From the NCBI RefSeq assembly GCF_011065895.1, contig NZ_JAALCR010000003.1, forward strand, positions 248,001 through 312,000: a stretch of DNA of 64,000 nucleotides. The letters are read 5' to 3'. The stretch comes from Paludisphaera rhizosphaerae. Its GTDB lineage: Bacteria; Planctomycetota; Planctomycetia; Isosphaerales; Isosphaeraceae. The translations under genes and the position numbers were made by a program. The notes beneath the pieces were generated by a model. The model worked only from the letters and a program-made list of their open reading frames with translations, had not been told where the DNA came from and did no database searches. Shown piece by piece: positions 8,694 to 17,004 of this stretch. Each line of letters opens with the position of its first letter. The stretch's first letter is position 1.

Positions 8694-9926
8694 ATGGCGC
8701 TCATCCAGACCACTTCGCTCCGTGCGGCCCGCATCAGCATGCTTCAGGCGGCGGCTCTCGTGGCGATCTCGCTGTTGCCGATCCCATCCGGCTGGGTGAA
8801 ATCTCACCGGCTGCTGGCCTCGGCGACCTCAAACCCGTCCGACCGGGCGGACGCCGACCACCATGCCACGGGCTACTACGAGGGCCTCGTCGGCGGCGCC
8901 GAGGGCCCCGGCGGGCGCGGCGAGTTGACGCTCAAGCTGATGGGCAAGCCCAACGGCTGGGTCCGGTTCAACGACGCCGGCGTCGTCCGCCACCTCAAGG
9001 CCGACTTCCTCCACTTCGAGCTGATCCCGAAGATGGACAGCGTCCTCTTCAGCCAGCCGTTCGTGACGAACTCGCACGGCATGCACAGCCCGGAGGTGAG
9101 CGTCGAGAAGCCGCCGGGCGTCTTTCGGATCGCCCTGCTCGGCGCATCGATGGATATGGGCTGGGGCGTGAAATACCAGGACGATTACGCTTACCAGCTT
9201 GAGGGGTGGCTGAACACCCACGCCCAGCATCAGGGCTTTTCCTCGAATCGCAAGTTCGAGGTCCTGAACTTCGCGGTGGCCGCCTACAGCCCGCTCCAAC
9301 GGCTGGAGTCGTTCCGCCGCAAGGCGAAGGAGTTCAAGCCCGACCTGGTGATCTTCTCGTCGACCATGCTGGACACGCGCCTGTCCGAGATCCACCTCTG
9401 CGACGCCTTCCGCATCAAGGCCGACCTGACCTACGACTTCGTCAAGGAGGTGGTCCAGCGGGCGGGGATCACCGACGCCGAGCGTCAGCTCGACACTCGC
9501 GGCGAATTGAAAGGCAAGGAGTCGATCAAGCGAAAGTTGGACCCCTACCACTGGGAGTTGTACGACGACGTCGTCACGACGCTCGCCGCCGACTGCCGGG
9601 CCTCCAACATCCCGCTGATGATGCTGATCATCCCCCGCGTGGGCAAGGACGCGGACCCGTCGGCTCGGGCCGAGTCGGTCGGCCGACTTCAGGCCATCGC
9701 GAGTCGGCACGCCCTGCCGATCTACGACCTGCTGGATACGTTCGACGAGATCGACCCGGCCGAGCTGGAAATCGCCGCCTGGGACGACCATCCCAACGCC
9801 CTGGGTCATCACCGACTGTTCCTGGCCCTGACTCACAAGCTGGTGACCGACCAGGACCGCTACCAGTTGCTGTTCCCCGGTCGCAAGGCGGTGGCCGAGT
9901 CGGCCCTGCCTCACGACCTCCCCTGA
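8694..9926 (+). CDS. SGNH-hydrolase-like protein, membrane-anchored partner of the MBOAT enzyme
   Basis: The 410-residue protein starts with a hydrophobic segment (about 18-31) that should act as signal or anchor, leaving an extracytoplasmic domain. The SGNH/GDSL block I appears as LLGASMDMGWG with the candidate nucleophile Ser152. The last block appears as WDDHPNALGHH with the candidate catalytic pair near Asp365 and His366. It sits 22 nt after the MBOAT gene and 1 nt before the adenylation gene. In the DltB/DltD and AlgI/AlgJ systems an SGNH-type protein works with the MBOAT protein to finish acyl transfer to the polymer, and this one probably has the same job. The polymer is unknown. Confidence 0.75.
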   Translation: MALIQTTSLRAARISMLQAAALVAISLLPIPSGWVKSHRLLASATSNPSDRADADHHATGYYEGLVGGAEGPGGRGELTLKLMGKPNGWVRFNDAGVVRHLKADFLHFELIPKMDSVLFSQPFVTNSHGMHSPEVSVEKPPGVFRIALLGASMDMGWGVKYQDDYAYQLEGWLNTHAQHQGFSSNRKFEVLNFAVAAYSPLQRLESFRRKAKEFKPDLVIFSSTMLDTRLSEIHLCDAFRIKADLTYDFVKEVVQRAGITDAERQLDTRGELKGKESIKRKLDPYHWELYDDVVTTLAADCRASNIPLMMLIIPRVGKDADPSARAESVGRLQAIASRHALPIYDLLDTFDEIDPAELEIAAWDDHPNALGHHRLFLALTHKLVTDQDRYQLLFPGRKAVAESALPHDLP

Positions 9927-9927
9927 C

Positions 9928-11556
9928 ATGACCGCCCCCGCAACCGCGCGCAACGGACCAGACCCCATGGACGGACGCCATCTCAGCCGATTGCTGGACG
10001 AGGCCGCCGCGTCGCGGCCGGACCGGACCGCCGTGGAGGACGAGCAGGGACGATCGCTGAGCTACGCCGAACTGGCCCGCGCCGCCGACCGCATCGCGGC
10101 CCGGCTCGCGCGCTGGGGCGTCGGCCGAGGCGACCGTGTCGGACTGTGGCTTCCCAAGAGCCTGGAATCGGTCGCGGCGATTCATGGGATCCTCCGCGCC
10201 GGGGCCGTCTACGTCCCCGTCGACCCGACCGGCCCCGCCGGCCGCGCCCAGGGGATCTTCGCCGACAGCGGGGCCCGCGTGGTCGTCGTCGCGGCGAAGC
10301 TCGCCCCGGCCCTGCGCGCCGCCTGGACCGACCGTCCCGACGCTCCGCGCTTGATCGTCGCCGAGGATGAGGCGGCGGTCGCCCCCCTGGTTGACGGCGA
10401 TTCCACCTGGGCCGACGTCCTCGCCGACGACGCTCCGGCCCCCCTGCCCCCCCCGCGAAGCCCCGACGACCTGGCGTACATCCTGTTCACGTCGGGATCG
10501 ACCGGGAAGCCGAAGGGGGTGATGCTGTCGCACGCCAACGCCTTCACGTTCCTGGATTGGTGCCGCGAGTCGCTGGGCCCCTGGGTCGACGGCGACCGCT
10601 ATTCCTCGCACGCGCCCTTTCATTTCGATCTGTCGATCTTCGACCTGTTCGTCTCGTGCCTGAACGCCGGGACGCTCGTCCTGATCGGCGAGACCCTTGC
10701 CAAGGAGCCCGCGGCGCTCGGCGACTACATCCAGGACAAGCGGATCGACGTCTGGTACTCGGCCCCCTCGATCCTCGCGATGATGACCGAGCACGGGCGG
10801 ATCGACCGCCCCGGCTTCCGGGTTCCGCGACTGGTCCTGTTCGCCGGCGAGGTCTTCCCCATCGCCCCGCTCCGCAAGCTGCGGACGCTCTGGCCGGACG
10901 CGAACCTCTGGAACCTCTACGGTCCCACCGAGACCAACGTCTGCACGGCGCTCGAGATTCCCCGCGTCATCCCCGACGAGCAGGAAGGGCCGTTCCCGAT
11001 CGGATTCGCCTGCCCGCCACTGGTGGGTCGGGTCGTCGATGAAGAAGGGAAAACGCTGGCGACGGGCGCGCTGGGCGAGTTGGTCATCGCCGGGCCGGGC
11101 GTGATGCGCGGCTACTTCGGCCGGGACGACCTCACCGCGGCGGCCTTCTTCACCGACGAGCACGGCGTGAAGTGGTATCGCACGGGCGACCTCGTCATCG
11201 ACGACGGAGCCGGCTGCTATAACTTCCACGGCCGCCGCGACCGCATGGTGAAGAAGCGCGGGTATCGGATCGAGCTGGGCGAGATCGAGTCGGCCCTCTA
11301 TCGCCACGACGGCGTCGACCGCGCGGCGGTGATCGCCGAGAGCGGGGACGAGGGGGTCGCGATCGCGGCGTTCGTCGCGCTCAAGCCCGAGGGGAAGAAG
11401 TCGCTGATCGCCATGAAGCGGCATTGCTCGATCCACCTGCCGAACTACATGATCCCCGACCGGATCACGTTCCTGGACCGTCTGCCGGCGACCTCGACGG
11501 ACAAGATCGACTACCAGAAGCTCAAGGCCCTGTCCGCGTCCGCCCCTGGAGAGTGA
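9928..11556 (+). CDS. Stand-alone adenylation enzyme (DltA-like, ANL superfamily)
   Basis: The 542-residue protein is an AMP-forming ANL enzyme. Core motifs are present in order: YILFTSGSTGKPKGVMLSH (184-202), LYGPTET, YRTGDLV, GRRDRMVKKRGYRIELGEIE and the C-terminal lysine motif STDKIDYQKL. FHFDLSIFDL (231-240) places Asp234 at the position that binds the amino group in amino-acid-activating A-domains, favouring an amino acid over a fatty acid. There is no fused carrier, condensation or thioesterase domain, and no carrier-protein gene fits in the 1-nt and 5-nt gaps beside it. In dlt operons the equivalent enzyme loads D-alanine on DltC. Here the acceptor must lie elsewhere or be a different molecule. 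An alternative ATG at 9967 would remove 13 residues. Confidence 0.85.
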   Translation: MTAPATARNGPDPMDGRHLSRLLDEAAASRPDRTAVEDEQGRSLSYAELARAADRIAARLARWGVGRGDRVGLWLPKSLESVAAIHGILRAGAVYVPVDPTGPAGRAQGIFADSGARVVVVAAKLAPALRAAWTDRPDAPRLIVAEDEAAVAPLVDGDSTWADVLADDAPAPLPPPRSPDDLAYILFTSGSTGKPKGVMLSHANAFTFLDWCRESLGPWVDGDRYSSHAPFHFDLSIFDLFVSCLNAGTLVLIGETLAKEPAALGDYIQDKRIDVWYSAPSILAMMTEHGRIDRPGFRVPRLVLFAGEVFPIAPLRKLRTLWPDANLWNLYGPTETNVCTALEIPRVIPDEQEGPFPIGFACPPLVGRVVDEEGKTLATGALGELVIAGPGVMRGYFGRDDLTAAAFFTDEHGVKWYRTGDLVIDDGAGCYNFHGRRDRMVKKRGYRIELGEIESALYRHDGVDRAAVIAESGDEGVAIAAFVALKPEGKKSLIAMKRHCSIHLPNYMIPDRITFLDRLPATSTDKIDYQKLKALSASAPGE

Positions 11557-11561
11557 CTCCC

Positions 11562-12566
11562 GTGAAGCACCTTGCTCGTCGCATCTTCACCTGGAAGTTC
11601 TACTTCTACGAGCTGCTCCTGCCGGGCCTGGGCGCGATCCGCCCTGAGCGGGCCGACGCGATCGTCCGCTCGGCCGGCTGGGGATCGACGTACCTCCGCC
11701 CCGGCCGTCGGTCGCGGTTGAAGACGGCCATGGATCGCGTCAACACGCTGCTGAAGCGCAGCGACGCCGACCGAGCCGACTGGCGTGCGCTCGCCGAGAG
11801 CGCCGCGAGATTCACCGCCCGCGACTACCCGCTCGACGGCGTCGGCGACGCCGAGGCCCTCGCCCGCTTCGACGTGTCGGGCTTCGACGACGTGCAAGAA
11901 GCGCTGGGCAAAGGCCGAGGCGTGATCCTCGTCGGCAGCCACATGGGGGCTCACATCGCCGGGATGCACTGGCTCTTCCGTCGCGGCCTGCCGATCCGGG
12001 CGCTCGTCCAGCGCCCCAAGCACGTCTCACGCGAGTTGAACCGTCGCTTCGACGAGGCCGTTTCACCGTATCCCCAGTCGGAGTTCTTCCTCCGACGCGG
12101 CCTCCCCGCGACGGCGGCCGTCGAGCGGATGATGCAGGCGCGGTCGGCTCTCCGCGACGGCCTGGCGCTCTACCTCAACGGCGACATCGTCTGGGAAGGC
12201 TCGAACACCCGGACCTGCCGGCTCCTCGGCCGCGACCACGAGTTCCTCGCCGTCTGGGCCGAGTTGGCCTGTCTCACCCGCGCCCCGGTCTTCTTCGTCT
12301 TCTGCCGACACCTCGACGCCGGCCGGTTCGCCATCGAGTTCAAGCGACTCGACCCGGCCACCCCGAACAAGCCCGACCTCCTTCTCGCCGCGTACCTGGC
12401 CGAGGTGGAAGCTCAGGTCGCCCGCGACCCCTCGGAAGCCGTCGCCTACCTCACCTGGCCCTGCTACACCGAAGCCCCCGAAACGGCCGTCGCCCGCTCC
12501 CGCCGCCAGGAGCCCCCGTCCCGCCGAATCGAAGCCCGCGAAGAGGCCGACGTGGTCTCGGCCTGA
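11562..12566 (+). CDS. Lysophospholipid-type acyltransferase (LpxL/HtrB-like) with altered active site
   Basis: The 334-residue protein resembles the lipid A acyltransferase group of the LPLAT superfamily. The central block GVILVGSHMGAHIAGMHW (120-137) corresponds to the family's H-x4-D/E catalytic motif, and SALRDGLALYLNGDIVW to the later substrate block. His127 is kept, but the acid four residues further is Ile132. This is either a divergent active site or a non-catalytic member. The GTG start at 11562 is chosen because it lies just after the upstream stop, is followed by a typical basic/hydrophobic N-terminus (VKHLARRIFTWKFYFYELLL) and avoids a 46-residue overlap. Its place at the end of the MBOAT cluster suggests work on a lipid or lipid-linked acceptor in the same pathway. 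Confidence 0.7.
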   Translation: MKHLARRIFTWKFYFYELLLPGLGAIRPERADAIVRSAGWGSTYLRPGRRSRLKTAMDRVNTLLKRSDADRADWRALAESAARFTARDYPLDGVGDAEALARFDVSGFDDVQEALGKGRGVILVGSHMGAHIAGMHWLFRRGLPIRALVQRPKHVSRELNRRFDEAVSPYPQSEFFLRRGLPATAAVERMMQARSALRDGLALYLNGDIVWEGSNTRTCRLLGRDHEFLAVWAELACLTRAPVFFVFCRHLDAGRFAIEFKRLDPATPNKPDLLLAAYLAEVEAQVARDPSEAVAYLTWPCYTEAPETAVARSRRQEPPSRRIEAREEADVVSA

Positions 12567-12666
12567 ATCGCAAAGACTCGGCCGACTCATCCCGGGTACG
12601 CGATTTGCGTTGTCCACCCTCAGCGGGGAGAACGCAAGATCCGACACCCGGCATGAGAATCTCACC

Positions 12667-13785
12667 ATGAAGGCCAAGCGAGTCACGAGCGGGAAGGTGC
12701 GTTACGGGATCGTGGCCGGCGGGGCGATCTCGCAGGGCCACTTCATGCCGGGCGTGCGGAACACGAAGAACTCCGAGTTGACGGTCCTCGTCACCGGAGA
12801 TCCGGAAAAAGCGGCCGTCCTCAAGGATGAGTTCGGCCTTCAAAACACGTATCACTACGACGACTTCGACAAGCTCCTGGAAGCGGACGAGGTCGACGCG
12901 CTCTACGTCGCCACGCCCAATCATCTGCACACGCCCTACGTCGTGCCAGCGCTCAAGGCGGGGGTCCACGTCCTGCTGGAGAAGCCGATGGCGGTCTCGG
13001 AAGAGGACTGCCAGGCCATGATCGCCGCCGCGAGGGAATCAGGCGCGAAGCTTATGATCGCATACCGCCTCCACTTCGAGCCCGCAACCGTCGCGGCGAT
13101 CGAGCAGGTGCGCGACGGCGACATCGGCGAGCCTCGCGTTTTCACGTCGACCTTCTCGCAGCCCCTCGATCCAGACAACCACCGCGCCAAGCACGGCTTC
13201 GACGACGGTCCCGTGTATGACATGGGCGTCTATCCCATCAACGCCTGCCGACAACTTTTCGGCACGGAGCCGATCGAGGTCCACGCCGTCGCCTCGCGCA
13301 ACGAAGATTGGGGCCTCGACCTGGACGATACGGTGAGCGTCACGCTCCGATTCCCCAACGGCGGCCAGGCTGTGTTCGTCGCCTCCTACGCCATGGACAA
13401 GTTCGAGCACTATTCACTGGTCGGCACGAAGGGAAGCCTCGAATTCCAGCCGGCCTATTCCTACGGCCACGGCCTCGAATACGACGTCACCACGGGCGGC
13501 GAGACCGAACACAAGTCATTCCCCGAAACCGACCACTTCGGCGGCGAGGCGGAGTATTTCTCCAACTGCATCATCAACGACGTCGATCCCGAGCCCGACG
13601 GCGAGGAAGGTTGGTGCGACGTCCGAATCGTCGAGGCCGTCCGCCGGGCTCTCGAAACGGGCAAGCCCCAGAAGCTCGAGCCGTACACCCGCCAACGTCG
13701 GATCGAGCCCGACCAGGTGATGGGACTGCCGCCGGCCGCCAAGGTGGAGTTGGTCGACGCCGCCGACCCGGCTCGAAAGAACTGA
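12667..13785 (+). CDS. Gfo/Idh/MocA family NAD(P)-dependent oxidoreductase
   Basis: The 372-residue protein has the N-terminal Rossmann fold (YGIVAGGAISQGHF near residue 13) and the family signature LLEKPMAVSEEDC, whose lysine serves in catalysis. A C-terminal alpha/beta domain follows with the expected DMGVYPINACRQLFG block. Such enzymes oxidise or reduce sugars and inositols. The ATG at 12667 is preferred over an upstream TTG because the Rossmann fold begins right after it. It starts 100 nt after the MBOAT cluster and is followed by a strong hairpin, so it may be the last gene of that unit. Substrate unknown. Confidence 0.88.
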   Translation: MKAKRVTSGKVRYGIVAGGAISQGHFMPGVRNTKNSELTVLVTGDPEKAAVLKDEFGLQNTYHYDDFDKLLEADEVDALYVATPNHLHTPYVVPALKAGVHVLLEKPMAVSEEDCQAMIAAARESGAKLMIAYRLHFEPATVAAIEQVRDGDIGEPRVFTSTFSQPLDPDNHRAKHGFDDGPVYDMGVYPINACRQLFGTEPIEVHAVASRNEDWGLDLDDTVSVTLRFPNGGQAVFVASYAMDKFEHYSLVGTKGSLEFQPAYSYGHGLEYDVTTGGETEHKSFPETDHFGGEAEYFSNCIINDVDPEPDGEEGWCDVRIVEAVRRALETGKPQKLEPYTRQRRIEPDQVMGLPPAAKVELVDAADPARKN

Positions 13786-13816
13786 AGCCTCTGCCTGGCT
13801 CCGCAGGGAACAAGAT

Positions 13817-13853
13817 GAGCCGTGGCGGGCCGCGCGCGCCCCCGCCACGGCTC
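13817..13853 (+). terminator. Intrinsic-terminator-like hairpin after the oxidoreductase gene
   Basis: A perfect 13-bp stem GAGCCGTGGCGGG/CCCGCCACGGCTC with an 11-nt loop is followed by TTT. It starts 32 nt after the stop codon. The T-run is short, but stem strength and position fit the end of the 7.3-13.8 kb unit. Confidence 0.6.
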
Positions 13854-14056
13854 TTTCGCTCCCACTTCTTCGCATAAGCATCCACGCCTAGGTCGGCTCG
13901 ACGGTCCTCGTCGAGGAGTTCGCGTCCCGAACGTCGATTTCCGGCCTCATCGCCCTGATGGTCGGAATCGCTTTACTGACTCTCATCGCTCTCAACGATC
14001 AACCTAGCTATACTTCCAGGGGTTGTCCCATACTGATTCAAGTCTGGAATGACCCA

Positions 14057-15304
14057 ATGACCCCATCCTCCGTCCCGCCTCCCGCCTCCAAGACGAACAG
14101 CAGCGTTGATGATCGAACTTCAGAAGCGACCTCGACATTCTCCGAAGCCAAAGCCGTAGCCGACGAAGCAGGATCGAAGGATCGGAAGTCCCCCTCGCCC
14201 GGGCATGTCCCCGCGTTGGACGGTCTCCGGGCGTTCGCCGTTGTGGCGGTGATGTTCTTCCACGCCCGCGCGCCGTTTTCCGAATTGGGGATGCTGGGGG
14301 TCGACCTCTTCTTCGTCCTCAGCGGGTTCTTGATCACATCGCTCATGCTGGACGAGCACTCGCGGACGGGCCGGATCGACCTGATCAAGTTCTGGGCGAG
14401 GAGGTTCCTGCGGCTGGCCCCAGCGTACTGGCTCTATATCGCCGGAGTCACGCTGGCCATTGCATCGGGCCTGGGATGGACTCAGGAGAAGTACGGGTGG
14501 ACTGCCTCCGACCTCGTCAGATCGTTCTGGCTTTACTACTGCAACTACGCCCCCTGGCCGATCTGGGAGCACCAGGTCGTTACGGCTCACCTTTGGTCGT
14601 TGGCCGTTGAAGAGCAGTTTTATCTCCTCTGGCCGCTCATCCTGACGATGGCTTTGAGCCTCGGCCTGACTCGAAAATCGACGGCGATCGCCACCTGGGT
14701 TCTCGTCGCCGGGATGGCGGCCCGCAACATCCTCGTTCCGCCGTACATGGACCTGCGGCTCGAAATGCGGGGACTGGCGATCGTCGTGGGATGCGCCTTC
14801 GCGCTGAGCATGGCGGCCTGGCCAGGACTGGCGGAGGTTCTCGGCCGGCGACGGGTCGGCGAAACCGCCGCGGCGGCGGTGCTCTTGCTGCTGATCGTCG
14901 CAACGCTGGCCCTGCGACGGGGCGTCCTCGACATGCAGGTGCTCTGGGCCGGCGTCGTCCCCGTGCTCGCCGTCGGGCTCGCGATCGTCGTAGGCTACCT
15001 CTGGCGGCGGAGCGAGGGGCCTCTGGACTCAGCCCTGAGTTGGCGCCCCCTGGTCCGGATCGGCCGGATCTCTTACGGGCTCTACCTCTACCATTTTTTG
15101 GTGCTCCACCTCACAGGATTCGCGCTCCCCGGCATGGAGGCCTCACATCCCGGGCTCTACAAGCCGATCCGAATGGTGGTCTACCTGGTCGGGTCCTACC
15201 TGCTGGCCTACCTCAGCTACCGTTTCGTCGAGGCGGGATTTCTCCGTCTCAAATCGCATCTCCGACCGCACGGCGGCCACGAGCCAGCCAAGAGCGCTGC
15301 ATGA
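14057..15304 (+). CDS. Acyltransferase 3 family membrane protein (OafA/YrhL-like)
   Basis: The predicted 415-residue protein has about ten membrane helices and acyltransferase-3 signatures: LDGLRAFAVVAVMFFHARAP with the conserved histidine, GVDLFFVLSGFLITS, and the RR motif in FWARRFLRLAPAYW. This family O-acetylates or acylates exported glycans and lipids. A 50-residue polar, Ser/Thr-rich N-terminal tail precedes the first helix. The ATG at 14057 is chosen; an in-frame ATG at 13958 would add 33 residues ahead of it. It is the third acyl-transfer gene in this stretch, which supports an envelope-decoration theme. It is probably a separate transcript, since a terminator-like hairpin lies upstream. 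Confidence 0.85.
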   Translation: MTPSSVPPPASKTNSSVDDRTSEATSTFSEAKAVADEAGSKDRKSPSPGHVPALDGLRAFAVVAVMFFHARAPFSELGMLGVDLFFVLSGFLITSLMLDEHSRTGRIDLIKFWARRFLRLAPAYWLYIAGVTLAIASGLGWTQEKYGWTASDLVRSFWLYYCNYAPWPIWEHQVVTAHLWSLAVEEQFYLLWPLILTMALSLGLTRKSTAIATWVLVAGMAARNILVPPYMDLRLEMRGLAIVVGCAFALSMAAWPGLAEVLGRRRVGETAAAAVLLLLIVATLALRRGVLDMQVLWAGVVPVLAVGLAIVVGYLWRRSEGPLDSALSWRPLVRIGRISYGLYLYHFLVLHLTGFALPGMEASHPGLYKPIRMVVYLVGSYLLAYLSYRFVEAGFLRLKSHLRPHGGHEPAKSAA

Positions 15305-15437
15305 CTGCCGTCGAACCCACAGCGCGGCGTTGCAGGCGTCGTGCTCCGCGTGTTCGACGACGTAAGGACATCGCAACCGCGAGCCGTCGTTCACGATTGT
15401 CAGCCATCCGAATTCCTGGGAGGATGGTCCGTTCGAT

Positions 15438-15469
15438 CCAGGAGGGCTTCTTGAGAAAGCTCCTCCTGG
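15438..15469 (+). repeat. Hairpin between acyltransferase and xseA
   Basis: CCAGGAGGGCTT pairs with AAGC(t)CCTCCTGG: a 12-bp stem with one bulged T and a 7-nt loop. There is no T-run. It could end the acyltransferase transcript or lie in the xseA leader. Confidence 0.4.
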
Positions 15470-15582
15470 TCCGTGCGTTCTCGCCACCGACGTCGGCCGG
15501 GAGTGTTGGAACCGTCGGGGCGTAGTGCCGTATCGAAGCTCGATCACCCCACCGGAACCTCAAGGACGACGATCGGACCACC

Positions 15583-16743
15583 ATGGCGAGCTTTCCCTGG
15601 TTCCAGGGTTCAGACAACCCGTACGGCGTGGTCTTTGAAACCGTCGGCGGGCTGACCGAGCGCATCAAGGACGCGCTTGAGGCTGAGTTCGGCGGCGTGG
15701 CGGTCCGGGGCGAGATCTCGAACCTCGCCCGTCCGCGTTCGGGGCATCTCTATTTCAGCCTCAAGGACAATCAGGCCTCCGTCCGCGTGGTGATGTGGCG
15801 GACCGACGCCCAGCGCCTCCCCTTCGATCTGGCCGACGGACTGGCCGTCCGGCTTGTCGGCCGGGTCACGGTGTACAGCCCGCGCGGGGAGTATCAGATC
15901 ATCGCCCAGGCCGTCGAACCCGAGGGCATGGGCGCGCAGGAGTTGGCGTTCCGACAACTCTTCGCCCGGCTCTCCGCCGAGGGCCTGTTCGACCCCGACC
16001 GCAAACGCCCCCTGCCCCGATTCCCCCGACGGATCGCGGTCGTCACCAGCCCCACCGGCGCGGCCGTCCGCGATTTGCTTCAGGTCACCGGCCGGCGGTG
16101 GAAGGGAACGGACGTCGTCATCGTGCCGACCCGCGTCCAGGGGATCGGCGTGGGCCGTGAGATCGCCGCCGCCCTGGAACTGGCCGGACTCATCCCCGGA
16201 GTCGAGGTCGTCGTCGTCGCCCGAGGCGGCGGCAGTGCGGAGGATCTCGGCCCGTTCAACGACGAACTCGTCGTGCGGGCGATCGCCGGCTGTCCCGTCC
16301 CCGTCGTCGCGGCCGTCGGCCACGAGATCGACGTGACCCTTGCCGACCTGGCCGCCGACCGACGCGCCCTGACCCCCAGCGAGGCCGGCGAACTCGTCGT
16401 TCCCGACGCGGCTGAGATCGCCATGCACCTGGACCGACTCGGCCAGGCGCTCCACCACGCCGGGGCGGGAAGGCTCCGCGAAACCCGAACCAATTTGGAC
16501 TCCCTCGCCCAGGCTCTGCTCCAGGCGGCTCGCCAGAACCTGGAACACCGCAAGCACCGCCTCGACCGCCTCAAATCCTCCCTCGAAGCCCTGAATCCCC
16601 AGGCCGTTCTGGCCCGGGGCTACAGCCTCACCCTGACCGAAGACGGGCGCACGGTCGTCCGCGACCCCTCCCAGGCCCCTCCAGGCGTAATCATCCACTC
16701 TCTACTCGCCAACGGCCGCCTCACCTCCCGCGTCGAGGATTGA
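15583..16743 (+). CDS. xseA: Exodeoxyribonuclease VII large subunit
   Basis: This is the catalytic large subunit of exonuclease VII, which degrades single-stranded DNA from both ends in the cytoplasm and needs several copies of XseB. The 386-residue protein shows the N-terminal OB fold (VRGEISNLARPRSGHLYFSL) and the nuclease core with VVARGGGSAEDL and GHEIDVTLADLAADRRALTP. The coiled-coil region (about 290-345) that binds XseB follows, then the C-terminal LARGYSLT. It is shorter than the E. coli protein (456 residues) because the coiled coil is reduced. In most bacteria xseB follows directly; here it lies 7.5 kb away at 24309 on the same strand behind two surface-protein genes. Confidence 0.95.
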   Translation: MASFPWFQGSDNPYGVVFETVGGLTERIKDALEAEFGGVAVRGEISNLARPRSGHLYFSLKDNQASVRVVMWRTDAQRLPFDLADGLAVRLVGRVTVYSPRGEYQIIAQAVEPEGMGAQELAFRQLFARLSAEGLFDPDRKRPLPRFPRRIAVVTSPTGAAVRDLLQVTGRRWKGTDVVIVPTRVQGIGVGREIAAALELAGLIPGVEVVVVARGGGSAEDLGPFNDELVVRAIAGCPVPVVAAVGHEIDVTLADLAADRRALTPSEAGELVVPDAAEIAMHLDRLGQALHHAGAGRLRETRTNLDSLAQALLQAARQNLEHRKHRLDRLKSSLEALNPQAVLARGYSLTLTEDGRTVVRDPSQAPPGVIIHSLLANGRLTSRVED

Positions 16744-16822
16744 GCCGTATTCGAGAAGCTCCGTAAAGAAAATTCCACAAGCAGCGCCCTGGAAAGATGA
16801 GCCGACTGGCGTACATTTCTGC

Positions 16823-16852
16823 TTGATCGCGATTTGATAATCTGGGTATTCT
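16823..16852 (+). promoter_or_regulatory. Possible promoter for the first giant surface protein
   Basis: TTGATC (16823-16828), an 18-bp spacer and TATTCT (16847-16852) lie in a locally AT-richer stretch 150 nt upstream of the start codon. Each box matches 4 of 6 consensus positions. Confidence 0.28.
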
Positions 16853-17004
16853 AGGCGGTCGATGCTGGCAGCGCCTGATGTCCGAACGCGCCAATCGATA
16901 CACGCCATGCACCGCGCATGGCTGCATACGCCGTTGACATCAGGACTTCGATCCGCACTCTCCGCCAATCGATCGGCATCTTTGCATCCGAGAGGCACTC
17001 TTCC

